In this document: positions 24,664 through 35,500 of the stretch, in pieces
Numbering within the stretch: the first letter of the stretch is position 1
Layout: each line of letters starts with the position of its first letter
From: an uncultured Desulfobulbus sp.
GTDB taxonomy: Bacteria > Desulfobacterota > Desulfobulbia > Desulfobulbales > Desulfobulbaceae
Reading direction: 5' to 3'
Assembly: GCF_963665445.1 (NCBI RefSeq)
Contig: NZ_OY762276.1
Coordinates: 1,458,001 to 1,522,000, forward strand
Length of the DNA: 64,000 nucleotides
The notes under the pieces: generated by a model
What the model was told of the DNA's origin: nothing
Database searches by the model: none
What the model saw: the letters and a program-made list of their open reading frames with translations, nothing else
Translations under genes and position numbers: made by a program

Positions 24664-26535
24664 TCAGAGATTGGTCAGGGGCTGAAAGGGATTGAACCGA
24701 AGCAGGACCATAATTCGCCAGGCCGTGGCGCAGGTGCTGGGCAGGGGATTGGCATACCATCCGAAGGGTATGAAAAAACGGCGGCTCGCATAGAGCGTCG
24801 GGTTGGTGGATAAAGAGATCAGCTGAGCAAAGTTGTGAGGCTGTCCGGGGAAGCCGGCTTGCATATAGGTGTGCAGTTGCAACCTGTCCATGGCGGCCAG
24901 CATGGATTCTTCGTCCTTCTGGAGAATCCGGCATATTTCTAATGCTCGTTGCTTCAGTTCGCCCTGAACATGAACGGATTGATAGTGATTGCGCATGTCC
25001 CGCACCATGGTGAGTGCTCCGAAGCTCCATTCGGCTGAGAGAATAGCTGCACGGTAATTGCCTTGCGCGTCGCGGCCGTTGCCATCCTGGTTGGAAAAAC
25101 CGACTCCCCAGAGTGTTGCTCCCTGACCATATCCGCCCCAGGCCTTGACGTTTTGCCACAGCGCAAAGGCCGCACCAAATCCATGCCAGGCATCAATGGT
25201 GGCCGTACCGATGGCAGCCACGCCCCAGGTATTGACGTCAACCGCCTTCATGCCGGTAAACGGCTGCCAGGAAGTGGACAAGCTCGGCTTGTCGGCCCAG
25301 CCCCCCTGCACAAACTCCCCATCGTTCCAGGCATTCAAGCGTAAAAAGGCGACAATGCCCCTGGTCGACCTGCCCTCGATCATGCCGCCATTGAGCATGG
25401 TGGTACAGGTGTGCAGTCCTCGGTTGATGCGGCTGCGCTCCTCGGTTGTGAGTCCCGGTTGGTTGGTCAAGGTCGTCTGCAAAACGCCCTTGAGAATTTG
25501 CAGACCTGCATAAAGGCTGAGATTGTTTTCCACCGATACAAAATAGGGATCAACCGGTGTTGTTCCCTGGTTGGCGATGGTTCCGGCAGGGGCATAGTAG
25601 ACGCCGCCTTGCTTGGATTGCATGGCTGCAAAGGTCGGCAGAATGTGGAGGGCGTTGTCCATGGCCGGATCGTTGAGCGGTATATATCGCCCTTGCTCAT
25701 CAATATGATACTGGATTGCAGCGGACTGCAGCGGTCCAATGAGAAAGGCCCAAGCGTTTTCCCCGGTGATCGGCTTCCAGTCGGTCCAGCTGAGCCGACC
25801 AAGGGTATAGTCGGTTGGTCCGGCGGGCAGACCGACTCCACGTAAATACCGTGCATAGGTGGTTCCCATGAACGGGTCCGCGGCCAACCATTGCCGGGGC
25901 AGCATACGAAAGTTGTAGGCCATGCGCGGCTCGTTCACCTGGTGCTGATTGTAGACAAACACCGGGCCGGAGGTCAGGGCGCGGTTCTGGCGTTCTGAGG
26001 GATACGGACTGTCGCCGAAGTGGCCATATTGCAACAGCAGATTTTGGTTACTGATCAGGTCGTAGGTGTCTTGATGGTGGGGAAGCGGCAAATGACTCCG
26101 GCTCTGCCCGAGCATGAGGGCGATCTGCCAGGTTGCGGCATCGTAGATGTTGGCGCCGTTGTGGGTATTAACCCGTTCCGTCTGCAGCTCTCCGGCCGGG
26201 GATGGCTGAGGCAAGAGGGTGTAGGTCTGCATATTATACTCGTCGACCACATGGCAGTCGCTGACTTTGCAGACATGCTCCCCCCAATAGGCGGGAGTAT
26301 CGTAAAAACTCAACGGCAGTTGCCTGCCGGCGAGTTTTCCGGCCGTGGCCATATAGAGTATGCCGCCCTGATCGCGATCTCTGGTGAGAAATTGCCAGGC
26401 GGATGCAAGCCGGTCCGGTGGCGGCGATTGCGCAGCGCTGGCAGGTGCGGCAAAAACGGCCAGGAGGCTCGCAGCAGAGAGCACGAGCCCCCCTAAGAGT
26501 CGATTGACGACTGGAAATGTTTTCAAATTGAACAA
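24664..26535 (-). CDS. Large secreted protein of unknown function
   Basis: A 623-residue exported protein with a signal peptide (about 1-35, ...APASAAQ). The mature part is rich in aromatic residues and helices, with recurrent W-containing motifs (AAIGTATIDAWHGFGAAF, YGQGATLWGVGFSNQDGNG) and an end NPLPSTCATAWRIMVLLRFNPF. These are suggestive of an (alpha/alpha) barrel like that of some glycoside hydrolases or lyases, but I cannot assign a family. The only cysteines are scattered. It is probably monocistronic, ending at a strong terminator. Confidence 0.7.
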   Translation of the reverse strand: MFNLKTFPVVNRLLGGLVLSAASLLAVFAAPASAAQSPPPDRLASAWQFLTRDRDQGGILYMATAGKLAGRQLPLSFYDTPAYWGEHVCKVSDCHVVDEYNMQTYTLLPQPSPAGELQTERVNTHNGANIYDAATWQIALMLGQSRSHLPLPHHQDTYDLISNQNLLLQYGHFGDSPYPSERQNRALTSGPVFVYNQHQVNEPRMAYNFRMLPRQWLAADPFMGTTYARYLRGVGLPAGPTDYTLGRLSWTDWKPITGENAWAFLIGPLQSAAIQYHIDEQGRYIPLNDPAMDNALHILPTFAAMQSKQGGVYYAPAGTIANQGTTPVDPYFVSVENNLSLYAGLQILKGVLQTTLTNQPGLTTEERSRINRGLHTCTTMLNGGMIEGRSTRGIVAFLRLNAWNDGEFVQGGWADKPSLSTSWQPFTGMKAVDVNTWGVAAIGTATIDAWHGFGAAFALWQNVKAWGGYGQGATLWGVGFSNQDGNGRDAQGNYRAAILSAEWSFGALTMVRDMRNHYQSVHVQGELKQRALEICRILQKDEESMLAAMDRLQLHTYMQAGFPGQPHNFAQLISLSTNPTLYASRRFFIPFGWYANPLPSTCATAWRIMVLLRFNPFQPLTNL

Positions 26536-26598
26536 CCTCTCGCTACGGTACGCCTGTTGACAATCGGTTGAGCCTGGAAAGGCCCTCGTCGATCCAGG

Positions 26599-27168
26599 CT
26601 ATTTTTTACAGATATCCATTCCCAGTTGCTGGGCCTGCATAAGACAGCCGGTCTTTTCAATAATGGCGCCTTTGGCATCAACACCCTTGGCCAGCAGCTC
26701 TCCGCTGTAATTGAATTCCATGGCATCGAAGGCGTAACGAACCGTCAGGCGGGCGCCGTCAAAAATCTTGCCGCCGTCGGTGGCCGCCACGCTGACCATG
26801 TAGCCCCGACGGGCATCACGGTCGAGTTTAATCTGGCCAAGGAGGTATTTACGGCTCCACAAAACCTGACAGCGATCAATGAAGGCCTTGGTCTGGGCCG
26901 TCACACCATAAAAATAGATCGGTGAGCCGATAACGATCCGGTCGGCCTGGTCAATTTTTTCATAGAGGGGCACCATATCGTCATTGTAGATACATTGGCC
27001 TTGGGTCTCGCAGTGGCCGCAACCGGAGCAGGGGTGTATCCGCAAATGAGCCAGGTTGATATGATCCGCCTTGAATCCGGCTCGGTGAATGGTTTGCTCG
27101 ATGCGTTCGAGCAGCAGGTCGGTGTTCCCTCGCTTTCTGGGGCTGCCGTTAAAGAGGAGGATGTTCAT
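26599..27168 (-). CDS. Flavodoxin-fold NAD(P)H-dependent FMN reductase / iron-sulfur flavoprotein
   Basis: A 189-residue protein with the N-terminal FMN phosphate loop NGSPRKRGNTD (residues 7-17) and a compact cysteine motif CSGCGHCETQGQC (about 47-59), the pattern of archaeal-type iron-sulfur flavoproteins that bind FMN and a [4Fe-4S] cluster. GSPIYFYGVTAQTKAFIDR is the conserved second flavin-binding stretch. It is likely a cytoplasmic electron-transfer flavoprotein. AAGGAAAG precedes the ATG. It follows the sensor-like gene by 39 bp and may share its transcript. Confidence 0.8.
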   Translation of the reverse strand: MNILLFNGSPRKRGNTDLLLERIEQTIHRAGFKADHINLAHLRIHPCSGCGHCETQGQCIYNDDMVPLYEKIDQADRIVIGSPIYFYGVTAQTKAFIDRCQVLWSRKYLLGQIKLDRDARRGYMVSVAATDGGKIFDGARLTVRYAFDAMEFNYSGELLAKGVDAKGAIIEKTGCLMQAQQLGMDICKK

Positions 27169-27207
27169 GGGACTTTCCTTGGAGTGTCAATAGATTGAGG
27201 GGACGGA

Positions 27208-27963
27208 TTATGTCGGCTCTTGATCAGCGGTTTCGGACTCTTCCTCCAGCATCTGAAAAGACTCAACTCGTGGCGGTATGACCTGGTCGCCGGAGGCAAA
27301 CGGGCTCAGGGAGGTATGCTGGTCGAGGATTTCGTTGATCCCAGTGAAGACCGCGGTCACATCCGGGGCCAGATTGACCCCATTGCAGCGGCGCATGGTA
27401 TCTCCATTCCGGTTTGCATTGATGACGGTGTGAATCTCCTCAAGCGGAGTGACAACCCGTCGTGTCAGGCTACGGATGAACACCACCCCGGCAAGAAAGG
27501 CGGAAATCGCCATGAAGGCCACCCCCCAGGCGCCGGTTCTTCCCAGATGCTGCGCATGCTGGTCGGCCAGGGTCATGGCATTGCGGTTGATCTGGGCGAC
27601 GTTTTTAATGGCATCGATGCTCTGACGGCGAATTTGCCGGTTGCCGGCAAAGAGCGGCGGTAGATTCTTTTCGATCTGGGCCAAAACCAGGGGTTCCATC
27701 TCTTCGGTAATATTGTCCTTGGCCCGGGAAAAGGCATGATGGAACTGCTGCTCTTCCCTGGTTGAGAAACGGCTGCCGTCCCCGACCAGGGCTAAAACCG
27801 TGAGCATGTCTTCGCAGGACTGCAGGGTCCTTTCGTTGCGATCCAAAATGACTTCGATGGCCGGGGCCATGCGGGAAAACACGGCAATGGTGCCGACGGC
27901 CATCAACAGGTTGAGACCGACCAACACCCAAGCCCCGACCCGCACCGCGTGTGCCAGGCGCAT
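27208..27963 (-). CDS. Membrane sensor-like protein with helical periplasmic domain
   Basis: A 251-residue protein with two transmembrane helices (about 12-31 and 148-168) flanking a mostly helical periplasmic region of about 115 residues, reminiscent of four-helix-bundle MCP sensor domains. A short HAMP-like cytoplasmic segment (RRVVTPLEEIHTVINANRNGD) follows, but there is no kinase, methyl-accepting or cyclase domain; the rest is an acidic tail. Its ATG is 1 bp from the trkA stop, so it belongs to the trk operon and may sense ionic or osmotic state. That role is inference. Confidence 0.6.
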   Translation of the reverse strand: MRLAHAVRVGAWVLVGLNLLMAVGTIAVFSRMAPAIEVILDRNERTLQSCEDMLTVLALVGDGSRFSTREEQQFHHAFSRAKDNITEEMEPLVLAQIEKNLPPLFAGNRQIRRQSIDAIKNVAQINRNAMTLADQHAQHLGRTGAWGVAFMAISAFLAGVVFIRSLTRRVVTPLEEIHTVINANRNGDTMRRCNGVNLAPDVTAVFTGINEILDQHTSLSPFASGDQVIPPRVESFQMLEEESETADQEPT

Positions 27964-27964
27964 A

Positions 27965-28624
27965 TCAGATCCCCTTGGTCAATTTTGGAATGGCGGATTC
28001 GCTGGAAACGATGATCAGCCGGTCATTGACCGCAAGCGGTTCTGAGGGGTCGGGCTGGAGGACCTTGCTCGGCGTTCCCCGGCGGATGGCGACCACCATC
28101 ACCCCGAACCGTTTGGGGAGGGCCAGTTCGATCAGCGATTTGCCGACCATGGACGGATGGATGGAGAGTTCGGTGAGATGCAGGTCTTCCCCCAGCGGCA
28201 TATCGGAGATGACATGGCGGTTGATGAGCCGGTTGGCAAATCGGCGACCGAATTCCTCCTCCGGATTGACCACCAAATGCGCCCCGACCAGGAGCAGAAT
28301 CCGGCGGTGCATGGCGTTGTTGGCCCGGCCGATGACCCAAGGCGCTCCCATCTGCCGTAAAAGGGCGGTACAGATGATGGACGCTTCCTTGGAATCGTCG
28401 CCGATGGCGCAGATACAGCAGTCGCGTTTAGCCGGTTCCAGTCGGGCCAGCTCGCTCTCATCGGTTGCATCCACCAGCACCACTTCGGTGACAAAGGCGG
28501 CGGCTTCTTCCACCAGTGCTTTTCGTCGATCGACGGCCAGAACCTCGGCCCCTTTTTCCGAAAGGGTACGCGCAAGCGACATGCCGAACTGGCCAAGACC
28601 TATGATCAATATTTGTTGGGCCAT
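27965..28624 (-). CDS. trkA: Potassium uptake regulatory subunit TrkA/KtrA
   Basis: A 219-residue protein with one RCK_N domain (IIGLGQFGMSLARTLSEKGAEVLAVD, nucleotide-binding) and one RCK_C domain. The single RCK module makes it KtrA-like rather than the double-module E. coli TrkA. It sits on the cytoplasmic side of the TrkH/KtrB channel and gates it in response to nucleotides. It is 8 bp downstream of trkH. Confidence 0.9.
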   Translation of the reverse strand: MAQQILIIGLGQFGMSLARTLSEKGAEVLAVDRRKALVEEAAAFVTEVVLVDATDESELARLEPAKRDCCICAIGDDSKEASIICTALLRQMGAPWVIGRANNAMHRRILLLVGAHLVVNPEEEFGRRFANRLINRHVISDMPLGEDLHLTELSIHPSMVGKSLIELALPKRFGVMVVAIRRGTPSKVLQPDPSEPLAVNDRLIIVSSESAIPKLTKGI

Positions 28625-28632
28625 ATGCGGTC

Positions 28633-30654
28633 TCAGGACAGGGAAATTCGAGCATCAGGATATCGGGAATGACTTCCCTGGTGCTCGGCGCTTAAGAGGG
28701 TAAACAGGGTCATCGGGCCGATGCGGCCGATGAACATGGTCAACATGATGATAATCTTGCCGATGACATCGAGATGCGACGTGGCCCCCAGGGTAAGGCC
28801 GACCGTGCCAAGAGCCGAGGTGGCCTCGAAGATCAGTTGGCGGGTCGGGATTTCCTGGGTGAGGGCCAGTGCCAGAACCACGGTCAGCCAGACGATTCCT
28901 CCGGCAAAAAATACAGTAATGGTCCGGTTGATAATGGTTTGCGGAATACGTCTGTTCTGGGCGATCACCGAATTCTGGCCGGTGATGGTTGCCCAAAAGG
29001 TCAGAACGAGGATACCCAGGGTGGTCGTCTTGATGCCGCCGGCCGTGCCCCCCGGACTGCCGCCGATGAACATGGAAAACAGCATAACCAGAAGCGTCGG
29101 GCTCAATACCCCGGAAAGATCAACCGAGTTGAATCCGGCGGTCCGCAGGGTAACCGACTGAAACCAGGCATTGGTGAGTTTATCGGCAAAACTCAGGCCG
29201 TCAAGGGCGTGATCCCATTCAAAGACGAGAAAGGAGCAGGCCCCGATACCCAGCAACGTCGCGGTGGTGACCAGGGCGACCCGTGGAGCCAGGTCGATGC
29301 GCCTACCGCGGATCCACCTGGGGACGAGTATGCAGGTGGATGGAGCCAGCCCGCCGAAAATGATGAGAACAGACACCGGGTAGAGAATCAGCGGCTGATG
29401 CTGGTAAGGGAGAAGATTGCTTGCGTCCAGGGCAAAGCCGGCATTACAGAAGGCGGAGACCGAGGTGAACACCCCTTTCCACAGCGCATTTGACCAGCTG
29501 CTGCCGGAAAGAAAGAAGCCACAGGCAAGCAGCAGGGCGCCAATGGTCTCGATCATCAGGGTGAATTTGACGATGGTGACCAGGGAGTGGATCAACTCCT
29601 GATGACTGGTTTCGGTGAGGGTGGTCAGCAGTCGTTCCTGGCGGAGGCTCAGTCGTTTGCCCAGGGCATGGAGGGCGACTGTGGTGATGGTCATGATCCC
29701 CAGGCCACCCAACTGAATGAGGAGGAGCAGGCACAGCTGGCCAAAGACGGTGAAATCCAGCTGGGTGTCGACCACGGTGAGGCCGGTGACACAGACCGCG
29801 CTGACCGAGGTAAAGGCCGCATTGATAAAACTGAGTTGCTGGCCGGTGGCGGACCAGGGCAGTTGCAGCAACAGGGTGCCCAAAAGGCAGAGAGCAAAAA
29901 AGGTGGTGATCAGCGCGCGGGCCGGATGATTGAGAAAGGGTTCCCACCATTTTTCACGATGTTCGACAAGCCCCTTTTGGCTGGCGGGTAAAATCAACAG
30001 GGTCAAAAGGCTGCTGATAACCGCGGCAAGGGCGGTGAGTTGGGCCCTGATTGCCAGAAATGTCCCTCCACTGAGGATTGCCGGGAGAATCCACCACCAT
30101 GGGGACTTCTTGCTTGTTGCAGTGTTTTTCAGGTGGAGGCCAATAAAGAATTGTGCAAACAAAACGGCAACTGCAACCGCTTGCTCCCCCAGGACCAGGT
30201 GGTTTGGGTTGAGAAAAAAGGAGAGGGGGGCCAGGCCGAGCAGGGCATAGAGGCCGTTGCGAACAACAGCGAGCGTGTATTGGTTGTCCTCCAGCTCTTT
30301 TCCTTGAGCGGGGCAAGGCGGCATATCCACCAGAAAATATCCGGCCTGGATCAGGGCAACTCCTCCAGCCAGGGCCAGAATGGGTTCTGTGGAGAAATAG
30401 TGCAGCCCGGCGATGGCGCAGCCGATGAGGGCGAGAAAGCCAAGAATTCGGGCGCGGTTGCAGTGGTGTTCGTACAGCACTGCCATGCCGACCAGGGCAA
30501 GACTGGCGCAGAGCGCGGCCGTGAGGCTTGCATAGGGCACCGTGTCGGTCTGTGCCGCACGGCAGGCTAACAGCAGCGGCCCTGGGATGAGCACATACCA
30601 TACAGCCTTGAGCGACGATGAACTCCTGTTCTGGGGAAGACGATCCAGTTTCAT
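28633..30654 (-). CDS. trkH: Potassium uptake transmembrane subunit TrkH/KtrB with N-terminal membrane extension
   Basis: A 673-residue polytopic protein. The C-terminal about 430 residues carry the four pore repeats of the Trk/Ktr/HKT superfamily (SAVCVTGLTVV, SAFCNAGFAL, RTAGFNSVDL, SALGTVGLTLG). The N-terminal about 230 residues add roughly six further hydrophobic helices, making it much longer than KtrB (about 450) or TrkH (about 480). It is the first gene of trkH-trkA-sensor. Confidence 0.9.
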   Translation of the reverse strand: MKLDRLPQNRSSSSLKAVWYVLIPGPLLLACRAAQTDTVPYASLTAALCASLALVGMAVLYEHHCNRARILGFLALIGCAIAGLHYFSTEPILALAGGVALIQAGYFLVDMPPCPAQGKELEDNQYTLAVVRNGLYALLGLAPLSFFLNPNHLVLGEQAVAVAVLFAQFFIGLHLKNTATSKKSPWWWILPAILSGGTFLAIRAQLTALAAVISSLLTLLILPASQKGLVEHREKWWEPFLNHPARALITTFFALCLLGTLLLQLPWSATGQQLSFINAAFTSVSAVCVTGLTVVDTQLDFTVFGQLCLLLLIQLGGLGIMTITTVALHALGKRLSLRQERLLTTLTETSHQELIHSLVTIVKFTLMIETIGALLLACGFFLSGSSWSNALWKGVFTSVSAFCNAGFALDASNLLPYQHQPLILYPVSVLIIFGGLAPSTCILVPRWIRGRRIDLAPRVALVTTATLLGIGACSFLVFEWDHALDGLSFADKLTNAWFQSVTLRTAGFNSVDLSGVLSPTLLVMLFSMFIGGSPGGTAGGIKTTTLGILVLTFWATITGQNSVIAQNRRIPQTIINRTITVFFAGGIVWLTVVLALALTQEIPTRQLIFEATSALGTVGLTLGATSHLDVIGKIIIMLTMFIGRIGPMTLFTLLSAEHQGSHSRYPDARISLS

Positions 30655-30717
30655 GCGTCCCTGGATGCGGTTGGTGCGATCGCTAGATGTTGGGGTAAAA
30701 AGATGGGCACAGGCGGC

Positions 30718-31260
30718 CTACTGATTGTTTTCAGTATTCTCGATATATCGAGCCAGATACACCGATTGCAGGATGACGAAGGCAAGGGTGAGGCCAAGCA
30801 TGCCAAAGAGTTTGAAATTGACCCAGGTGTTGCTGTCAAAGGCATGCATGACATAGAGGTTGGCGCCGCCGAGGAGGAAAAAAAACACGGTCCAGCCACC
30901 GTTCAGTCGGCGCCAGATCGGTTGCGGTAGAACGATGGTACCGGAGAGCATCCGTTCGATGGCGGTGCGCTGACCGAAAAAATGGCTTCCAAGAAAAGCG
31001 AGGCCGAAGAGCCAGTTGATCACCGTGGGCTTCCACTTGATGAACTGCTCGTCCCGCAGGTACAAGGTGAGTCCTCCGAAGACGACGATCACCGCCAAGG
31101 TGATGAGTTGCATCGGAACCAGTTTTTTCGTTTTGAACCAGGTGAGGGCAATTTGCACAAAGGTCGCGACAATGGCAACTGCTGTGGCCACATAGATATC
31201 ACATATCTTGTAGGCCAGGAAAAAGAGCAGCACCGGGAAAAAATCAAATAAGAATTTCAT
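30718..31260 (-). CDS. yciB: YciB family inner-membrane protein
   Basis: A 180-residue protein with five hydrophobic segments, starting MKFLFDFFPVLLFFLAYKICDIY, with FKTKKLVPMQLITLAVI, KPTVINWLFG and the conserved WRRLNGGW. Family members (formerly septation protein A/IspZ) affect cell-envelope synthesis and membrane potential. Length is typical. Confidence 0.92.
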   Translation of the reverse strand: MKFLFDFFPVLLFFLAYKICDIYVATAVAIVATFVQIALTWFKTKKLVPMQLITLAVIVVFGGLTLYLRDEQFIKWKPTVINWLFGLAFLGSHFFGQRTAIERMLSGTIVLPQPIWRRLNGGWTVFFFLLGGANLYVMHAFDSNTWVNFKLFGMLGLTLAFVILQSVYLARYIENTENNQ

Positions 31261-31328
31261 AAAAGGATCCTGTAGCTGATGGCAAGGGCAAAGCCTGTGG
31301 GTACGTCGTTGCCCGGATGGTAACCGAA

Positions 31329-32459
31329 TCAGGGCTTGGGTGCAAACCTCGGTTGATCGATCCAGTACGGAGTGGCGACTCCGCGGCGGTAGGCTTCCAG
31401 CGACTCCGGAGAGGAGTGGACGCGAAGATTGCTGTAGCTTCCGTCCGCATTTTCCCAGCGTTCATGCCAGAAAACCGCCAGGCGCACCCGTGGATAGGCT
31501 GTGGGGATAAGGGAAAAGGCCTCGGCGATAAAGCCGGCCTTATCACCCGGAGGAAATTCCCCCACGCCCCATTCCGCGAGAAAGATCGGTTTTTGGGGAT
31601 CAAGTTTGGCTATATCGAGGTAGGGCGTATCCATCATATCAACGAAATCGGCCCACCCCTCGGTTCGCTGCAGTTTACCATAGACACTCAAGCCCAACCA
31701 ATCGACGTACTTTGCGCCCGGGTAGTAGTGGGCCATTTTGTTCCATTCCTTTTGCGGATCGGAAAAGTTGTTGACGTGAAATCCCCACAGGATATTGGTC
31801 ACGCCCCGGGCCCGGACCCGGTCTATCACGTAGCGGTAGGCCTTTTTGAAGGTTTCCGGCCCGGCATAGACGGGGTGACCGTTTTCATGGCCGATGATTT
31901 TTCCGCCACCATAGTATTTGCCGGACCAGGGAAACCAGGAGCCGTTCATCTCCAGGCCCCAGGTGACCAAGAGTGGTTTGCCGTATGCACGGGCACCGTC
32001 AGCCCAGGTATCGATATAGCTGTCCCATTGTCCGGAGAGAATATGCTGCAGGTTGAAGCGATCCTTTCCCTTACGCTCCTCATACGGTTTATCCCAGGGG
32101 GACCAGTAGAGCATGGGAACCGCACCGTAACCGGCGACAATGCGCACCGCCTTTTCAGGAAAAACCTGATCACCCCAGAAGTTGCCAAAGGCGACCACGG
32201 CCAGGTGTTTGCCGGTCATCTGTTCAAAGTTGACCAGGGCATCATAAGTGACGTTGGATTCTCCTTCACCGAAATCCACATAGGCCCCGGTATAAGCGCT
32301 CTTCTGCGGCATGAGCAGTGTGAGTGATTCCTGGTTGGTCGGGGACTTGGTTGGAAGGGAATTTTCCGCCTGGGCATTGCCCGTAGTAGTGCAAAGGCTG
32401 GGCAGGACAACGCACAGCAGAACAACCAGTTGAAGGAAACGACATGCAGCGTTGATCAT
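31329..32459 (-). CDS. Secreted glycoside hydrolase family 26-type enzyme
   Basis: A 376-residue exported protein (signal peptide about 1-31) with a (beta/alpha)8 hydrolase of clan GH-A. The acid/base motif is WGLEMNGSWFPWSG (about 168-181) and the likely nucleophile lies in FLAEWGVGE near residue 295, in the GH26 arrangement. GH26 enzymes are mostly beta-mannanases, with some beta-1,3-xylanases and lichenases. Its neighbour is a polysaccharide synthase/deacetylase fusion, so a role in trimming or releasing a self-made exopolysaccharide is plausible. Confidence 0.8.
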   Translation of the reverse strand: MINAACRFLQLVVLLCVVLPSLCTTTGNAQAENSLPTKSPTNQESLTLLMPQKSAYTGAYVDFGEGESNVTYDALVNFEQMTGKHLAVVAFGNFWGDQVFPEKAVRIVAGYGAVPMLYWSPWDKPYEERKGKDRFNLQHILSGQWDSYIDTWADGARAYGKPLLVTWGLEMNGSWFPWSGKYYGGGKIIGHENGHPVYAGPETFKKAYRYVIDRVRARGVTNILWGFHVNNFSDPQKEWNKMAHYYPGAKYVDWLGLSVYGKLQRTEGWADFVDMMDTPYLDIAKLDPQKPIFLAEWGVGEFPPGDKAGFIAEAFSLIPTAYPRVRLAVFWHERWENADGSYSNLRVHSSPESLEAYRRGVATPYWIDQPRFAPKP

Positions 32460-32557
32460 GGATTCAAGAAGGGTGATTTGGATAAAATCTATTCAATAAG
32501 AAGTCTCTGGGAACCTCGATTACGGATTGTGTGCGTAGAAACACGTTTCACCACACA

Positions 32558-35500
32558 TTACCCCTGCGTCGAATGCACCGGAGCGGAGACTGAGGCGGTT
32601 CGATCGAGCTTACCCCATCCGACCCAGACGCCTTTGAGGGCGCGAAGGATAGCCTTGACCACCACATAGTTCAATACCGGGCGATAGACAAACCGCATCG
32701 GCAGAACCAGCCATATCTGGGAGAGGGGCTCACGCTCCACCCGGCAGGCAACCGCAGCCAGCAGCAGATCCGCAGCCAGGAAAATGAAAAAATATCCGTA
32801 AAGAATGAGGTTGGCCGGACTGAGGAACAAACTGATAAGCAGAATGCCATCGATCACCGAGCCGAGTGCCACCAGGAAAATATTGAAAAACCATGCACTG
32901 GGCAGGCTGAACCAGCCAAGGGCCCTATGGCGGCTGTTGAACACCATCTCCCGGTGTTTCCATAAACACTGCAATGTACCGAAGGCCCAGCGAAAACGCT
33001 GTTTGGCAAAGGTGCGCAGGGTTTCCGGAGCCTCGGTCCAGGCGACTGCCCGGGCAGTGTAGGCGATACGGTAGCCGATGCGGTGCAGGGCCAGGGTGAG
33101 GTCCGTATCCTCGGCCAGGGTATCGTTGCTGATTCCGCCGGCTTCGAGGACCGCGCTCAACCGCAGGGCGGAGATCGCGCCGGGAACGACGGTAATGCAG
33201 TTGAGCTGGTGGTAGGCCCGACGATCAAGATTGAATCCGCAGCTGTACTCCAGGGACTGGAAGCGGGCGAACAGGGTCTTGGGATTGCCGACCCGGGCCC
33301 GTCCGCTGACCGCCGCAACCTGTGGATCGACCAGCGGCTGCACCAGGGCGCCTATGGTTGATGGGGTGAACTGAGTGTCGGCATCAAGGGTGACGACAAT
33401 GGCATGGCTCACGGCCTGCAGTCCGTTTCGCAATGCAATGGCCTTCCCCTGATTCTTCTGCCGGATCAGATGGATACGGTTGTCGGTTTCGGCCATGGCG
33501 GCGATGATGGATGCAGTATCGTCACTTGAGCCGTCATCCATCACCACGATTTCAATTGGGCCCGCATAGGTGGTGTTAAGGACGCTGCGCAGTGTTTCCG
33601 CAATCACTTTGCCTTCGTTGTAGGCGGCAATGAGGACGCTCACCGCCGGTGTAAAGGACTCCTCCACATCACCCTGCCTTGAGCGGTTGCGGATGGCCAG
33701 CCAGGAAACAAGCAGGGTCTTGACCACGGTAAGTGCCGTGGCCACGATCATGAAGGCCCAGAAGAAGTTGGTTATCTGGTGAATGGCAGTGAAACCGCTG
33801 CTGCTGATCATTCGGGTCCAGGATTGTTGGTTGACCGGAACCTCGGGCATGAGCTGTGTTTCAGGAACGTCGACGATTTGCGAGAGGGGAAGCAGGCGGT
33901 CGCCCCGGGCTGCGAGGTAATCGAGAACTTTCGGCAACGCGGCAATAGTCTGACTGCGATCGCCACCGGCATCGTGCATTAGGATGACATTGCCGCCCTG
34001 CTGCCGCCCCTCCTTGATACGTGACACGATCACATCGACACCGGGTTTGTCCCAATCCTCGGTGTCGATATCTTCAGTCACGGTCACGTAGCCCATGGAC
34101 TGGGCCAGTTTGATCGGGATCAATTCATCCGGATCATGCGGGTTGGTATCGGCATTGTAGGGCGGGCGAAAGAGGATGGTGTGATGACCGGTGATGGACT
34201 CGATCAGCCGCTGGGTTGCATTGAGCTCCAGATGTGCCCGTTCGTTGGAGACAAGGGCAAGGTTGGGATGGCTGTAGGTGTGCACCCCGATCATGTGCCC
34301 CTCGTTGACCACGCGTCGGACGAGGTCAGGATTTTTTTCCATGTTGGCGCCGATCATGAAGAAGGTCGCCTTCAGACCCCGTTGATGGAGAATATCGAGA
34401 ATCTGCGGTGTCCACTCGTCACTTGGACCATCGTCAAAGCTCAGGGCAACTCCGTCCTTGGGGCCGCGGCCCTGGTGGAGAACGGTGAGATAGCCCGGAA
34501 ACCGTTGGTATGTTTCACTGTAGCGTAGTCCCAATTCAGCTGCACCATTGAAGACAATCTGCCGTTTGCCCTTTTCGGGTTGATCAACGATGGAGATCAG
34601 ATTGCCGTCGCCGATATGTCCTATTTCATCTCCCAGGTCAATGTCATCAAGGGCCTGCAGATGCTCCTTGGACAGAGACGTCTCGGTGGGCATGGCCAGG
34701 ACCTGCCAGATTGCGGAATCTTCATTGCCCAATCGGTTGATGGCGATGCCTCCCGCGTGATGGGCACGGACCAGGCTGAGTTGGTTGAGGAAGGTCACCG
34801 CATCGAGAAACCAGACCGTATGCACGGATTTACCGTCATCGTAAACAAAATGGGGATTGGCCTCTGGCGGATGAAAGGCGCAATCGCTCTGGGCGGAATG
34901 CCCGGCCCGGCTCATGGCATCCTGAAAGCTGATGTGCTCTCCTTCTGCAGCGCCTTGCGCCCAATCGTAGCCATAGGCCCCCTGGGAGATAATCCACTGC
35001 TGCGGTCGGCCATATCCTTCAACCAGGGTGGTGAGCCATCCTTTGAAAAAAGGTTGTGAGGCGATGGGGCCGGGAGAATCGCCCTCGGCATTCTCATCGT
35101 GCAGCAGGGCGACGAAGCGATCGACGTGCAGGGATAAGCGGTCCAGGTCAAAAACCTTGAGTTCCCTGCCCACCGGGGTACAGATCCACAACTCCATCTG
35201 TTCCCGATGCAGGGCAAGCGCCAGACGGGTGAGAAAGTTGGTCATGGCCTCGCGATAGGTCGGGTCCACCTGCTGCCAGTCAAGAACGACCCCGTCCGCA
35301 TCCATATCGCCCAGTACGGTGATCAGGCTGTTGATAAAGGCCTGCTGCTTTTGCTCGCTGCCGTTGATGATCCACTCGACGGCCTCGGCATGCCAGGTGT
35401 CGTCATTGCCAAGATTGCGAAGTTGCGGCATGAGTTGCAAGTCAAATTTATCAGTAAGGTCGAGCACCTGCGGATCGGTCATCTGCTTGAGCGTCCCCAG

